NCBI GenBank assembly: GCA_030710605.1
Contig: CP092884.1
Span: forward strand, 17,155,483-17,219,482
Direction of reading: 5' to 3'
Origin: Cordylochernes scorpioides
Lineage: Eukaryota > Arthropoda > Arachnida > Pseudoscorpiones > Chernetidae
DNA length: 64,000 nucleotides
A program made the position numbers and the translations under genes. Position 1 is the stretch's first letter, and the number at the start of each line of letters is the position of its first letter. Under the pieces are notes generated by a model. It worked only from the letters and a program-made list of their open reading frames with translations. It made no database searches and was not told where the DNA came from. This document shows positions 45,103-56,423 of the stretch, piece by piece.

Positions 45103-46837
45103 CTACATATGTGACGTTCCAAAAACTGTTCTTAAAAATATTTGCGCCGATATATTCAAACCAAATGGTGATCGGTTATATCTGAACTTTACGAATGGTG
45201 TAGCCATCACCAACAGATCTCTGCATTCGTTGGCAACCGGAACATGCCAATAGGCCGATTTTACATCTAACACGGTATAATAATCAGCCTTGGGAATCTG
45301 ATGTAATAATTCAGATGGAGCCGGAGTCTGGAAGTGTCTTATCACCAGGGCCTGATTCAATTTGCGTGGATCCAAACATATTCTAATTTGGCCCGATTTT
45401 TTCTTCACTACGACCATAGGGTGAGACCACTCTGTTTCATGATAAATCTTCGTAATTATTTCTTGTTTTACCATCTTTTCCAATTCAGACTGAACTTCAT
45501 TTCCTAGGCTTGCCGGGATGCGTCTTGGAAGGGCACGTACAGGCGGATACTCAGGTTTTGTATACATTTTACATTCAGAGTTTATCACTCCAACTCCTTG
45601 AAACACCTCATGAAATTGTTCGAGTATTTTTTTCGTTTGATCATGTAAAATCATTTCATGCGAGTTTATTTGATTGATTCGTTTCAAAATCTCAAGCTTC
45701 TCGCAAGTGTCGCCTGTGATGAGTGTCTGCGCATCGACATCAGCAATAATAAATTCACACAAGCTTTTCTTTTCACCATATTGGCATAACACTTCACATT
45801 TCCCCACGATAGGTAATTCCGAATGTCCATATGCATATGCCTTTAACGACGTGGGCTTGATTATTGGCTTTGCTGGCCACAAGCTAATCACTTTCTGAGG
45901 AAGCACATTAATCTGCGCACCAGTATCCAAATGTACAGACGTCTTGTTGCCATTTATACTTATCACAGCGGACCATTTGTCCGACCGAACGGTCTTAACA
46001 AGAACCTTATTTACATTGATACCTCCTTCGAATGATTCGTCGCCTTCATTTTCCGCTATAAGGTTTCTTATACGTTTGGTCCTACAAACTGCTGCGAAAA
46101 CTGCTGCGAAATGGTTTAATTCCCTGCATGCGTTACATGTCTTTCTGTATGTTGGGCAATTACCATATGTGTGTTGCTGTCCACACCACTTGCATTCATT
46201 TCTAGTGTTTGCAATACTGGGTCCTGCTTTAGCTTTTTCTACTCGACTTCTATTTTTCTCCCAGGTATTTTTGTTAATCTTTTCAATCATGGCCTGTTTT
46301 TCTTCCCATGACGCTATTTGTAAGCAAACAGACTCGGCAATCGTGGCTACAGAAATTGCTTTTGGTAGGGTCAACTGGGGATCTTCCAACAACTTCTTTT
46401 TTACTTCCTGATCTATCATTCCAATTATGAAACGATCCCTGATGAGAGATTCAGCCAATTCCTCGAATTCACATTCCTGGGCAAGTTGTTTTTAATTCCG
46501 TAACGAATTCAGTTATACCTTGCCCTTCCTTTTGTACGCATGTGAAAAATTTGTTTCTAATTTGAATTATATTTTTAAAGGGTTTGAAATGTTTTGACAA
46601 CATGTCGAGCATATCTTTAATACTTGGGTAAGCTTCATTTTCTGTTACTCTGAATGTTTTATATATCGACATCGTTTTTTCACCAAGAATATGTTTCAAA
46701 ATGGCTCGTTGACGTACCAATGGCATGCTCTCCAGGTCTGCAGCTATAGAGAAAATTTCAAATGCTTCACGCCAAGTTTCCCATTTCTTCTCACCCTTAT
46801 ATGGCACAAATTCGGCAGGTGCCTTTATATTTTCCAT
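45103..46837 (-). pseudogene. gypsy gag, protease and RT N-terminus
   Basis: Gag starts with ATG at 46837 (MENIKAPAEFVPYKGEKKWE) and runs to a stop at 46469; a frameshift near 46480 joins it to 45103-46458. That frame has a first knuckle CKWCGQQHTYGNC and a second CNACRELNHF...C in which a 12-bp tandem duplication (46087-46110) widens the His-Cys spacing from 4 to 8. The protease reads VHLDTGAQINVLP, with catalytic DTG intact. The RT begins with YPPVRALPRRIPASLGNEVQ and continues to RSPFGLN, then breaks in a T run near 45125 just before the catalytic block. Confidence 0.85.
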
Positions 46838-46916
46838 GTTTTGTAATTCTGCTCTTTTCTTTTTAGAGACCTAGACAAAGCTTAAAAACAAAATATTCAT
46901 CCTGTCGGCTGCGCCA

Positions 46917-47149
46917 TGTTATAATTTACGTTAAAAATACTAGAGGCGACAACCACTCATTGTCCGGTTGAAAGAATTTATTTCACCATTTTTTAGTTCT
47001 CTTTTATACAGCGAGGAGTTTTACATATTCAAGGATCGCCATGGATTTGCATAGCGTTGAAAGATAAAATAATATTTACATAAAAATAGTTACAACATAT
47101 CAACTAGACAAAATTCATTGCATATGATAATCTATCACATATCACAACA
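46917..47149 (-). repeat. 5' LTR of gypsy element
   Basis: 233 bp; on the minus strand, the sequence TGTATAAAAGAG (near 47000) is a fair TATA box. Confidence 0.92.
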
Positions 47150-47414
47150 AATAGTATATCAATGATCTTGAAATACTTTTAGACTGACAACACTGTAATA
47201 TAAAAACGAGAACAAAGGAGTGTTTTGTTTTGTTTTACAAAATTAGTAATTGTAATGTAAATTTTTAAATGTACTTTTCTCTCTCTCTTTAAAAATAATA
47301 AATTTAAAATACTTTTATAAAAGGTAAAATCGCCTAATTCTTTAAAACCGCTTCAGCTGTAAGTAAACTTGTTATTCGTTGTTTCATTGTCTGAACCATA
47401 AGAGATTCCCAACA

Positions 47415-48783
47415 GTAAACATTTCAAGATAAAATTAGTCAATCTTCTTCAATAAAATATTTTATTATTTTCAAACGATTTTTTTTTTCATGATTTAGTC
47501 CATAATCACAATATTGCATAAGTTAAATTCTAAAATGATGTAATAATTTTTAAATGGCGCAATAAGGTAATTGTCAAAATTTAGATCATAAATATTTTTG
47601 AATCACTATTTTCTATGAGAAACAGGATATTTCCAATTTATTATAAAGATACAATAATAAATCGCTTCATTTTAAATGATAGAAAACCTTATGAGAGTTC
47701 CAAGAAGTACTCGTAATATTTTTTTCATAAAGAAATATGACATTCGCAAATATTTAAAATTATAATCAAACTGAATGTACATAAATTGAACTATGTATTC
47801 CAAAATTAATAATTATTAAAGAAAGTAGAATTGAACCATCTATAACACATATAAAAATCAATTTAAAAATTTTCCCATATGGGGCATGCGATTTTATTAA
47901 GCCAGAATTAAAATATATATTCGTTAAATATAGACATGTGTAAAAGAAAGAGAGAAAATGAATAAAATCTTAATGATATTTTAGTCGCAAAAAAATTCAT
48001 AAAATGAATCTTTCGTATGAGATTAGTTAATTTTATTCAAACTGATAACTTGCATTTGCTGGCCTCAATCCTGGATGAAAACGGAGGAGTAACAAGCTAA
48101 AAAACCTAGGCTCAGCTGGCCCGGCTGATAGTACCCTGTAAGAGCTCCTGATCTAGGAAAACAGGATGAGCAGCGTCTGTACTACATGTTAGAAGCGACT
48201 GCACATGGCATCTGTTCCTCATGCCAGAGGCGGCCATTTCATATTTGAAGCTAATTCGGCCTGCTACTGTGTAGTGCTCCCAGTCTTAATAACAAAGACA
48301 GACGCATTTTATTTCACCAAATCATTATGGACGTCAACTATACAGACTTGATACACTAATATGATTGTTGTTCTCGTCGTGTCCTTACTAATACAATTGT
48401 CAGTGGAGATAAGAGAGAAGAAAAAAATAAATTGAAACTGAGATGTTTAAATTTTTAAAAACCTGTCCGGTTATTCGCTCCAGAAGAGAACTCTTGTTAT
48501 CTCAAGAAATGTGGCCTGTGTATGATAGGATATAAATAATTTACTTGAAAGGTCTCTTTATTTCATTCTCTGTCTCTGCTGCCTTTTACCATCACTTAAA
48601 ATAAACATTATAAATTCGAAAACGTTTCTAGAGAGAGAGCCTAATGCCACAAGGTGCCAATATTTACAAGAGACAGATATAATAGAGCGGAATTACGTTT
48701 TCTTTAAAAAAAATCTCATAGATGTTATATTAGTTTAAATAAATAAAAGAGCTACGATTTTACCGCCATAGTATATGTTCCAG
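47415..48783. other. AT-rich sequence upstream of the USP exon
   Basis: No gene is recognised. The less AT-rich island 48060-48300 has no coding frame I can assign. The right end (about 48755-48783) is the intron end for the USP exon. Confidence 0.4.
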
Positions 48784-49745
48784 GATTTCCGGCTCTAAGA
48801 GATCATACCATCGGCCTCAATAACCTCGGTAATACTTGCTATAGCAATGCTGTAGTACAGTGTTTAGCGCACACATCACCATTGCTGAAGACCTGCATGA
48901 AACGGTTTGAGCCAGCAGATCTTAATACCGAATGCATTAGTGGGGGCTTCATTCTCCAAAAAGTTGGAATTCTGCTTGAGTCGCTCTGGAAGGAAGAAAG
49001 CGTCATCAATGCCATCGACCTTCACACACAAGTCGGCATTATAGAGCCAAAGTTTGGTGACTATACCCAACAAGACGCCATGGAGTTTTTCGAGTTCCTG
49101 CTTGAGCACCTTCACCAAGGCTTCATTCGGGGAGACGAATTGAACATCTATATTCCAACTGGCGAAGAAGGGTCTGATTCATGGAATGCCTACTGCACGT
49201 TTGAGAGCAGCCCTGTTGCCAAACTTTTCGCTGGGCAAACCGTCAGCTGTTTAAGCTGTCAATCTTGCGATTATGTAAGCAAGCGATATGAAATCTTCCT
49301 GAGCATTTCAATACCTTGCCCAGAAAAGACCGACACCACACTTCTGGATTGCTTCGATGCATTATTCAAGGTGGAAATAATTCAGGATTTTAAGTGCGAT
49401 AATTGCAAGAAGAATGGATCCCATAAATCATTTGGCATATCTGAATGGCCAAAAATATTGGTTGTACAGCTAAAAAGATTTTGCTCCGATCTGACCAAGA
49501 TAACAACAAAGGTCAAATGTCCCCAAAAGTTGAATTTTCCGCAGTTTGGATCTTTGGCTGAATACAGCTTGTTCGCAGTTGTGAACCACCATGGCAGTCC
49601 AAATACCGGTCACTACACAGCAGCTTGCCGCCACCCTATAACCGAAAGCTGGCACAAATGTGACGACAACTACGTCTACAGCATCAACCCAGACGCCGTG
49701 ATCACCGCTGATGCCTATATTCTTTTCTACGAGCTGTTGGAATAG
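48784..49745 (+). CDS. Ubiquitin-specific protease (USP) domain, terminal exon
   Basis: USPs remove ubiquitin from proteins as papain-like thiol proteases. The exon opens at an AG acceptor (ATGTTCCAG, ending 48783) with two bases of a split codon and is open to TAG at 49743-49745, about 320 residues. It contains the Cys box GLNNLGNTCYSNAVVQCL, the block QQDAMEFFEFLL, two CXXC pairs of the finger subdomain (CLSCQSC; FKCDNCKK) and the His box HHGSPNTGHYTAACRH with CDDNYV, ending AYILFYELLE. All catalytic motifs are present. The nearest families are USP2/USP8/USP21-like, by motif style. A whole domain in one exon could be a normal last exon or a captured retrocopy; the acceptor favours the former. 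No upstream exon is identified. A GTAGGT at 49830 might be a 3' UTR donor. Confidence 0.85.
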
Positions 49746-50539
49746 GATGAAATGCGCATCCCTATTTCTAAGTGGCGACCTCTAAATGCCTGAGCTCTCG
49801 CCTAAAAAACGACCAAGGCATAGTGATAGGTAGGTTTAATTTTCTAATCATAATTAGAATATAATCCTTTGGAAATTTTCAAAATCACAATTATTACAAA
49901 TTCAAATAAATTATATGTATTTGGGGTGATAGATAATATATATATTAAGGAATTTATTATTTAAAAATTTGAAATCTACAAAATGTTAGAAAATATCCTA
50001 CAATTGGAATATTTATACAACACTTAGAATATATAAAGAGTGTTTATTCCAATTATTTTTATCAATTTTTTATCTTTAATATAATTTCATTGATATTGTT
50101 ATTTATTACAAATAATTAATATTTATATATTTTTGGGGGAGATTTAAAACTGAACAGAAAATTCTCATTAATATAAATTGACACATTGAAAAATATAACC
50201 ATGCATTTTGGGGTTTGATTGTCGGAAGTTTTATTTACATATGTGTGATACACGTTTCCCGAGCGGGTTTCCATAATCAAAGTAAATAATAAAAATACTT
50301 TTTAAAGTTATTATGTTTATTTGTTGACTACCTCGTAGTCTGTAATCTTTAGTCTTCGCGTCCGTAGCGCTCTCTCCCAAAAATAAATAATCAAGTTATA
50401 AACAATAACACAATGGTACAAAATAAATGATACTATACAAAAAAATTATACATATAGTATATAATGTGTCTAAAATATATTTGAAATAACATATATTATT
50501 TTGAATAGAGAAGCGCATCAAAAATGTTATAACAATATA
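49746..50539. other. Downstream of the USP exon, AT-rich
   Basis: It includes the probable 3' UTR with an AATAAA near 49906. Nothing else recognised. Confidence 0.4.
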
Positions 50540-51838
50540 TACACGGTATGATCAAAAGGTTCCCGAACTTTTAAAAAATAAAATATAAAACAACATTTGA
50601 AAAATTAAAATCAATTTTACTGTAAAGAACAAAGCCTAAACTATAATTAAATTTAGCAACGTCAGTAAATGCGCATGCATAGTTTTAATTTTAGGCATAT
50701 TTTTGTTGTAAGTATTTAGCTCGCGTCGGTTTCTGCAAAGTCATCATTTGAGCAAAGGGCAAATATTAAATTTTGTGTAAAATTAAAAAGGTCGTCCACA
50801 GAGACATTAGAATTAATGAATGAAGCTTATGAGGACGAAAAATTGTCACGAACGCAAGTTTATTTATGGTATAAACGTTTTAAAGATGACCGTAAGAGCA
50901 TCGCAGATGATTCAAGGTCAGGTCGGCCATTGACGTCAACAACGGATGGCAATATTGGACAGGTACGTGATTTAATTGTTGCTGATAGAAAAATTACTAT
51001 TGATAATATATCAGAAATACTCGTAATTATTGGTGAACATTTAAACATGAAAAGTTTTGTGGTTATTTTGCCCTACAAAATTTAACAGATCAACAAACAG
51101 AAACCAGATCATCAATTTGCAAAGATTTAATTGAAACTGCAAATAATAATTCTGATTTTTTAAAAACAATATTAACAGGTGATGAAGCATGGTGCTTTCT
51201 TTTTTATCTACAAACCAAAAAACAATCACTCGAATGGCACACACCAAGTTCTCCTAGGAAGAAGAAAGTTCGTCTTGACAAGTCCAAGAAAAAAGTAATG
51301 CTTGTAGTGTTTTTCGATTATCAAGGACTTGTTTATTATGAATTTATTAAAGAGGGGGTTACTATTAATAAACAGGCATACAAAGAAATACTTGTGCGCC
51401 TTCGTGATGCGATAAGAAGAAAAATAAACCAACTCTTTGAATCAAAACTGTGGAAATTGCTACATGATAATGTCCCTGCTCATAGAGCCATTATTGTTCA
51501 AGACTATTCAGCCAAACACTCTGTATCTGTCTTGCCTCATCCTCCTTACTCTCCTGATATCGCCCCATGTGATTTCTTCTTCTTTCCAAAACTTAAAATG
51601 ACGTTAAAAGGGAGGCACTTTTCATCGTCATCAGAAGTAATTGAAAATGCGACGGAGGAGCTAAACAAGCTTAGAAAAATTGAATTTTAACTAGCATTTC
51701 AACAGTTTTTTTCACCCTGGAAAAAATGTGTAGCTAACCAAGGCTCCTATTTTGATAAATTTGATGTTTAAATTACCATTTAATGAATAAATAATTAATT
51801 TTAAAAAAAGTTCGGGAAATTTTCGATCCTACCTTTTA
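50540..51838 (+). mobile_element. mariner element 2 (DD34D), defective
   Basis: About 1.3 kb with TA at each end (50538-50539, 51839-51840). Terminal repeats of about 32 bp correspond: TACACGGTATGATC...TTCCCGAAC at the left and, reversed, TAAAAGGTAGGATC...TTCCCGAAC at the right. It is a different mariner from the one at 15342. Confidence 0.85.
50816..51690 (+). pseudogene. mariner transposase 2
   Basis: N-terminal helix-turn-helix part: SRTQVYLWYKRFKDDRKSI and DSRSGRPLTS (50816-51085). A break near 51030-51060 removes part of the second DNA-binding motif. The catalytic half reads LTGDEAWC, then, in 51298-51690, LLHDNVPAHRA and YSPDIAPCDFFFFPKLK, with 34 residues between the second and third Asp. 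It ends in LNKLRKIEF. All three catalytic Asp are present, but the frame breaks make it inactive. Confidence 0.85.
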
Positions 51839-51840
51839 TA

Positions 51841-52330
51841 TATGTGATCATTATATTGAATACTTCAATTAATTTTCATCAGTCGTTTTTATCAGAATTC
51901 ACTTGATGATAGATCTTTTCTTAAAATGATATCATGTCGATGATATGTTTCTATTCTTTAATTATGGTTCATACTTGGAAGGTGTTAACTAGCAAATATT
52001 TAAAGATAGAAAATCAATTTGCATAATCTAGATAAATGATTATATGATTGAATATTTTTCGGTTGTTAGTATTTTATCCACACTTTCGTTCAATCAAAAA
52101 TAAGTTATCATAAATGTTTATTATTGCTCTAAATATATTTTCATATGCATAGATGAATCTCTCTCTCTCTCTCTCTCTTCCCTTTCCTACCCTGTTAAGA
52201 AGACAGCAGAACATTAGCTTCTACAGAGCTTCATCTAAGATGATCCTTCAAAAGTTTTTTTTTAACTTCATTATTATTGATAATAATAACAAATAAAAAA
52301 AAACAACTCATTATTGGGGTTAGCACCCCC
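51841..52330. other. AT-rich sequence with a (CT)n microsatellite
   Basis: The CT repeat is at about 52158-52178. No coding frame recognised. Confidence 0.45.
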
Positions 52331-52411
52331 ATAAATGTTTTAACCCAAACTCGCTAACAAATGTCAAAGTAAAAAATGTCAAACTTGCCCTAAAATTATG
52401 AACCATGATAA

Positions 52412-53695
52412 ATTCAAACAACTAGTTGTAAGGTGGAGAACACTATATATAAGTTAACATGTAGTAAATGCAACCTAATATACATTGGTCAAACTTCTAA
52501 TCCCATAAATATTAGAATTAACCTTCATAGAAATCATGCGAAAAATCTAATAGGTAATAATTATATGATAGAACATCATAAGATTCACTCTTTTGATAAC
52601 TATAACATAGAAATATTGGATATATGTAAAAACAAAAAACAACGGCTAATATTAGAAAATCAATACATCCTGAAGCAAAATTCTCTCTACCCTTATGGTG
52701 TAAATGATGAATTAAATCATACGAATACAGTAACCGATCCAAATATCTCTATCTATGAAAGTAGCTGTAAATACAAAAAACAACTAAATACTATTCCAAA
52801 TAACAAGAGAGGAAAAGCACAAACAAACTTGGAACAGGTTTTGATTAATAATCAGGAATTCCAACTAATTTTTACACAAAAATTCATTAGCTTCCTCTTC
52901 AAACTGAACAACAAAAAAATGGAAAAATTTATACAATATATTAGAGCTAACAATCTATCTAATAGAATTACAGATATCGCTAAAGATATCTACAAATTTA
53001 AGAAAATTGATAACAGTACTTCTGTTAACATCGTCATAAAATTTACAAACAAAATCTTTGAACATATCAAATTTAATGATATATTCAACAACACTGATAT
53101 CAAATATTTATTCCCAGTACAAAGTTTAAATTTTAAAACCACATTCAAATACAACAAAAATCTAGGAAGTATGGTATGCAACTATAATACCTTCATAAAA
53201 AATTCAAACAACTTTAATAGTATTATTTGTAAGTGCAATAATATAAGTGACCAACATAAATTTAAAGGTCACATCTTAACCAGTGACTTCACATTCTTAA
53301 ATGAAGAAACACAAGTCTTGCTCAACAACGGATATAAATTTATACCACCAATTAAACAAAATTACAACAACACGGTTAATTCAATCATCCAAGATCTTGG
53401 TATTTTTATTAATAAAACAAGCTTAAAGTTCAAGATCCACGAATTTACTTTCCTTAATTGGAAATTTGAAATTATGAAACATGTCAAGGATTATTACCAA
53501 GGATACAATACACTGAAAATTGCAAAAATACCCCCCTCAAATATTGGAAAATTTGAAGAAAACATCAAAATTATTCAAGAAGAGTACATTATTACTCCAA
53601 TTGATAAATGTTCCAACAATTTCTCAATCACTTGCAAAAATCTATACCACGACCTAATTATGCAAGAAATGGACAATAGAGCATATCAAATATAA
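52412..53695 (+). pseudogene. Naiad-type protein: GIY-YIG endonuclease and N-terminal RT region
   Basis: The frame is open from 52412 to TAA at 53693-53695 (about 427 codons; the GTG at 52433 is not a plausible start). Numbering from that GTG: IYKL at 5-8 and YIG at 17-19 form the GIY-YIG core. Cys10 and Cys13 lie between them, and His32 and His35 follow (LHRNH), giving the CCHH motif. Arg28 and the Glu in LILENQYI are the expected catalytic residues. The middle is Asn/Lys-rich with no domain seen. Near 375-410 a Penelope RT-leading motif reads ITPIDKCSNNFSITCKNLYH, where classical elements have DKG. Confidence 0.8.
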
Positions 53696-53769
53696 CCCCA
53701 ATTCAAATTAAAAAGGAATTAGAGGTTAAAGAAAAACTTTAAATATCTATAGCACAAAAAAAAACACCA

Positions 53770-54411
53770 CCCCTATTATACCTCATATTTACATTATACC
53801 AAAAATTCACAAAAATCCTCTTAAATTCAGAACCATAACATCTGGAATAAATTCTAATTTGAACAATTTAGACCTTCAATTAGCTTCAACTTTAAAATTC
53901 TTAACAAAACAGATCCGCAACAAAGAAAAATAAAATTTTATATATATTGACTCCAATAAAAACACACGTATTAATTTTATTAACCAAAACCTTCCCAAAT
54001 TCAAATCAATTTATACTTTTGATTTTGAAGACCTCTTCTCTAAACTGGAGTTAGAGGATCTTAAACTCAAAATTATTAATCTATTTTCAGAATTTTTAAT
54101 AGACAAGACTTTCAATATTCCCTTAATTCACAATGGTAACAAAACTATTGTAATTAACTACAATAAAGCAAAATTAATTTTAGAAACATTTCTTAAATTC
54201 AATTATATTCAAATTAAAAATCAAATTTACAATCAAAAACAAGGAGTACCTATGGGTACGTCATCGAGTCCATTATTGGCCAACCTCCTGTTATTTTGGT
54301 ATGAGAGGGAATTCTTCTCTCTTAACAAAGTTAACTGGTGGTTGTTCCGATATGTAGATGACATTCTTATATTCAATAATAACAATTTTTCAAAATTAAT
54401 AGAAAATAGGA
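53770..54411 (+). pseudogene. Naiad-type reverse transcriptase core
   Basis: After the stop at 53695 and a frameshift the RT continues: IYIIPKIHKNPLKFRTITSG, one stop near 53930, then YTFDFEDLFSKLELEDLKLK, and in 54252 onward QGVPMGTSSSPLLANLLLFW and FRYVDDILIFNNNNFSKLI with the catalytic YVDD. The element is cut off a few residues later. Confidence 0.8.
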
Positions 54412-56340
54412 AGTTAGAGGGTTTCACAAATCAGTTTTGTACATCAATCTCTATTAATACACCTAAATCTAGGACGATAATAGCAAACTTTTATATTCCT
54501 CCAAATAAATGCGATGACGAACATTTTAACTTTTTAAAGAATTTGATAGCTACCTTCGAGAGTACTCCCCTAATCCTCTGTGGAGATTTTAATTCCCGTC
54601 ACCCGGTTTGGTTCGATAGAATTACAAACTCTAACGGATATAAAATGCAACCTTTTATTAATGAATATAATCTTTATATTCACAATAACAAAACTCCTAC
54701 CTGTCGTAATAAAAGCATAATAGATCTCACTATTTCAAATAGAGATTCATTGAAACTGGTGTACAATTGGCAAACCTTTGAATTAACCAATATTTCCGAC
54801 CATGTGACAGTTTCATTTGATATCAATGTTAACTTAGATATTACAATCAACAAAAATCTACATGGAAATTTGGTGAAAAGAAAGCAGATTGGTCACTGTT
54901 TTCAAATACAATTTCTAAACAAGAAGTAAGAAGATTGGAAAACGATATAAAAAGGTCGAAAAAGACACTGATATTGACATGGTAGTTGACAGGCTAACGG
55001 ATATAATTCTGGAAGCTGCATATCAATCACTGGAGGTGAAATCTTCCAACTTCACTTTCGATACCGGGATCAAGTGGTGGAACAAAGAATTAGAACAAAA
55101 GAAAAAGTATTTTCATTATGTGAGAAATCTATACTTTCATCATAAAGCAATTAGTGTTAATGAATATAAGTCTGTCAGAAATAAATATAAAAATAGTATA
55201 AGAAAAGCTAAGAGGAATAGTTGGCGAGATTTTATAGAAGAAAATGGATCTAATAATCCGTTTGGAACGCCTATAGAGCCTTAAAAAAACTGAGTTCCTC
55301 TAATCAACAAAAGGGATTACCAATAATTGAACAGGCACCAGTAGATTCTAAAGAATCTCTAATAAAAGATCTGATTAATGAACTAATTCCTGATGATACA
55401 ACTATATCGGATACTGCTCACCATACATCAATAAGGAACTATACACCGAAATTTACAAACTCCAACTCATGCAATATTCATAAGAAAGAAATAGAAGAGC
55501 TAATCGACAAAATTAATGTAAATAAATCTCCTGGTCCAGACAATATTAGTAATAATATGATAAAGAATGCTTTTCAACTAATACTTCCGATTTTACACTC
55601 AATATTTAATAAATGTATTCAAATAGGATACTTCCCAAAAAAATAGAAAACAGCAGCACTCAAAATAATAGCCAAACCCGGCAAAACCAATTATGAATCA
55701 GCTAAAAGCTACCGTCCGATATCTTTATTATCCAATTTTTCAAAGATTCTAGAAAAAATTCTCAAAAATAAAATATATGAATTTTATATTCAAAACAATA
55801 TGTTAAGCTCGAGGCAGCACGGATTTATCAAGTCAAAGTCAACTATCACTGCTTTGAATACTGTAATCGATGTATTAATGGAGCATAAGCAAAAAGAACT
55901 GTCTGCACTAGTTACAATAGATATCTCGGGGGCTTTTGATAATGCCTGGTGGCCAGCGATCATCAAAAGAATTGATTCAGACAATTTACCGGAAAAACTG
56001 ATCAAAATTCTACAATCATATTTAAATTCCAGGATCATTTCATTCAGTTACGACAATCTAACAACTTCAAAGTCAATTACTAAGGGGTGTCCTCAGGTCG
56101 GTCCGCTTTCTCCACTTCTATGGACAATTTTGTTGAACGATTTGCTGTTGAATTTTCATCCCCAATAGTGAGTTGATTTGTTATGCGGATGATATTTCGA
56201 TCATATGCTGGAATAAAGATCTAACATCACTAAAAACAGTTATAGAGGAAGCAATAAATACTATCGAATTGTGGTGTATTAAGAACAAGTTAGAAATCAG
56301 TTCCGAAAAAACAAACATTTTATATTTGCATAATCTGTAG
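54412..56340 (+). pseudogene. R1-like LINE ORF2 (endonuclease and RT), broken
   Basis: Endonuclease part (about 54480-54850): IIANFYIPPNK, LILCGDFNSRHPVW, KSIIDLTISN and ISDHVTVSFD, matching exonuclease-endonuclease-phosphatase motifs of R1-clade elements. A frameshift near 54890 leads to 54979-55284 (IKWWNKELEQKKKYFHYVRN). RT: NKSPGPDNISNNMIKNA, SYRPISLLSNFSKILEKIL (about 55530-55790), then 55800-56168 with TIDISGAFDNAWWPAIIK and GCPQVGPLSPLLWTILLNDL. After a stop, YADDISIICWN carries the catalytic YADD (about 56180). The WWP and ADD motifs favour R1 clade. Several stops make it inactive. Confidence 0.8.
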
Positions 56341-56345
56341 TTCTT
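54412..56345 (+). mobile_element. R1-clade-like LINE, 5'-truncated, inserted in the Naiad element
   Basis: The sequence changes from Naiad RT to a LINE endonuclease at about 54412 and ends in AT-rich DNA and an (AT)n run at 56393-56419. Endonuclease and RT are present but lack the start of the endonuclease and the 3' part of ORF2. It is the better preserved relative of the fragment at 890-2030. Confidence 0.75.
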
Positions 56346-56387
56346 AATAGTTTACTTTTCCTCTATTTTCCAAATATAAAAAATTAC

Positions 56388-56392
<5 letters not shown>

Positions 56393-56419
<27 letters not shown>
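56393..56419. repeat. (AT)n microsatellite
   Basis: About 13 AT units after the LINE. Confidence 0.9.

Positions 56420-56423
<4 letters not shown>

Larger units (their letters stand above)
42627..47149 (-). mobile_element. Ty3/gypsy retrotransposon, recent but frameshifted, TSD AATAG
   Basis: LTRs 42627-42859 and 46917-47149 are 233 bp each, begin TGTTATAATTTACG, end ATCACAACA, and differ at about two positions. AATAG flanks both sides (42622-42626, 47150-47154). The primer binding site on the minus strand reads TGGCGCAGCCGACAGG directly after the 5' LTR (46917-47149). It is inserted in the 3' LTR of the copia element. Few LTR differences imply a recent insertion, but the polyprotein contains three frame breaks. 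Confidence 0.93.
32616..47414 (+). mobile_element. Ty1/copia retrotransposon, target of three later insertions, TSD GTAAA
   Basis: The 5' LTR is 32616-32840 (TGTTGGAAAA...CCCAACA). The 3' LTR begins at 42605 and ends at 47414, broken by a gypsy. GTAAA flanks both outer ends (32611-32615 and 47415-47419). The primer binding site after the 5' LTR, TGGTAGCAGAGG, matches the 3' end of eukaryotic initiator tRNA-Met. Gag, protease, integrase, RT and RNase H occur in the copia order (integrase before RT). The 3' LTR carries about 50 bp more than the 5' LTR near 47275. Confidence 0.9.
42605..47414 (+). repeat. 3' LTR of copia element, interrupted
   Basis: The parts 42605-42626 and 47150-47414 (the latter beginning with the AATAG duplication) together equal the 5' LTR plus an extra segment of about 50 bp rich in CT and A (around 47273-47325). 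Confidence 0.85.
52330..54411 (+). mobile_element. Penelope-like element of Naiad type (N-terminal GIY-YIG)
   Basis: A GIY-YIG endonuclease domain stands before the reverse transcriptase, the reverse of the classical Penelope order. This permuted layout with a CCHH zinc motif inside the endonuclease is described for the Naiad/Chlamys group of Penelope-like elements. The upstream segment 52345-52430 shows a Cys-pair (KCQTCPKIMNHDKF) that in Penelopes precedes the endonuclease. The 3' part is lost at about 54411, where an R1-like LINE begins. Confidence 0.75.

Noticed and set aside
49823-49836. GTAGGT after the USP stop as a coding donor
   Set aside because: The stop at 49743-49745 precedes it and the conserved USP C-terminus is complete.
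52158-52178. (CT)n run as a regulatory element
   Set aside because: A plain microsatellite; nothing links it to a gene.
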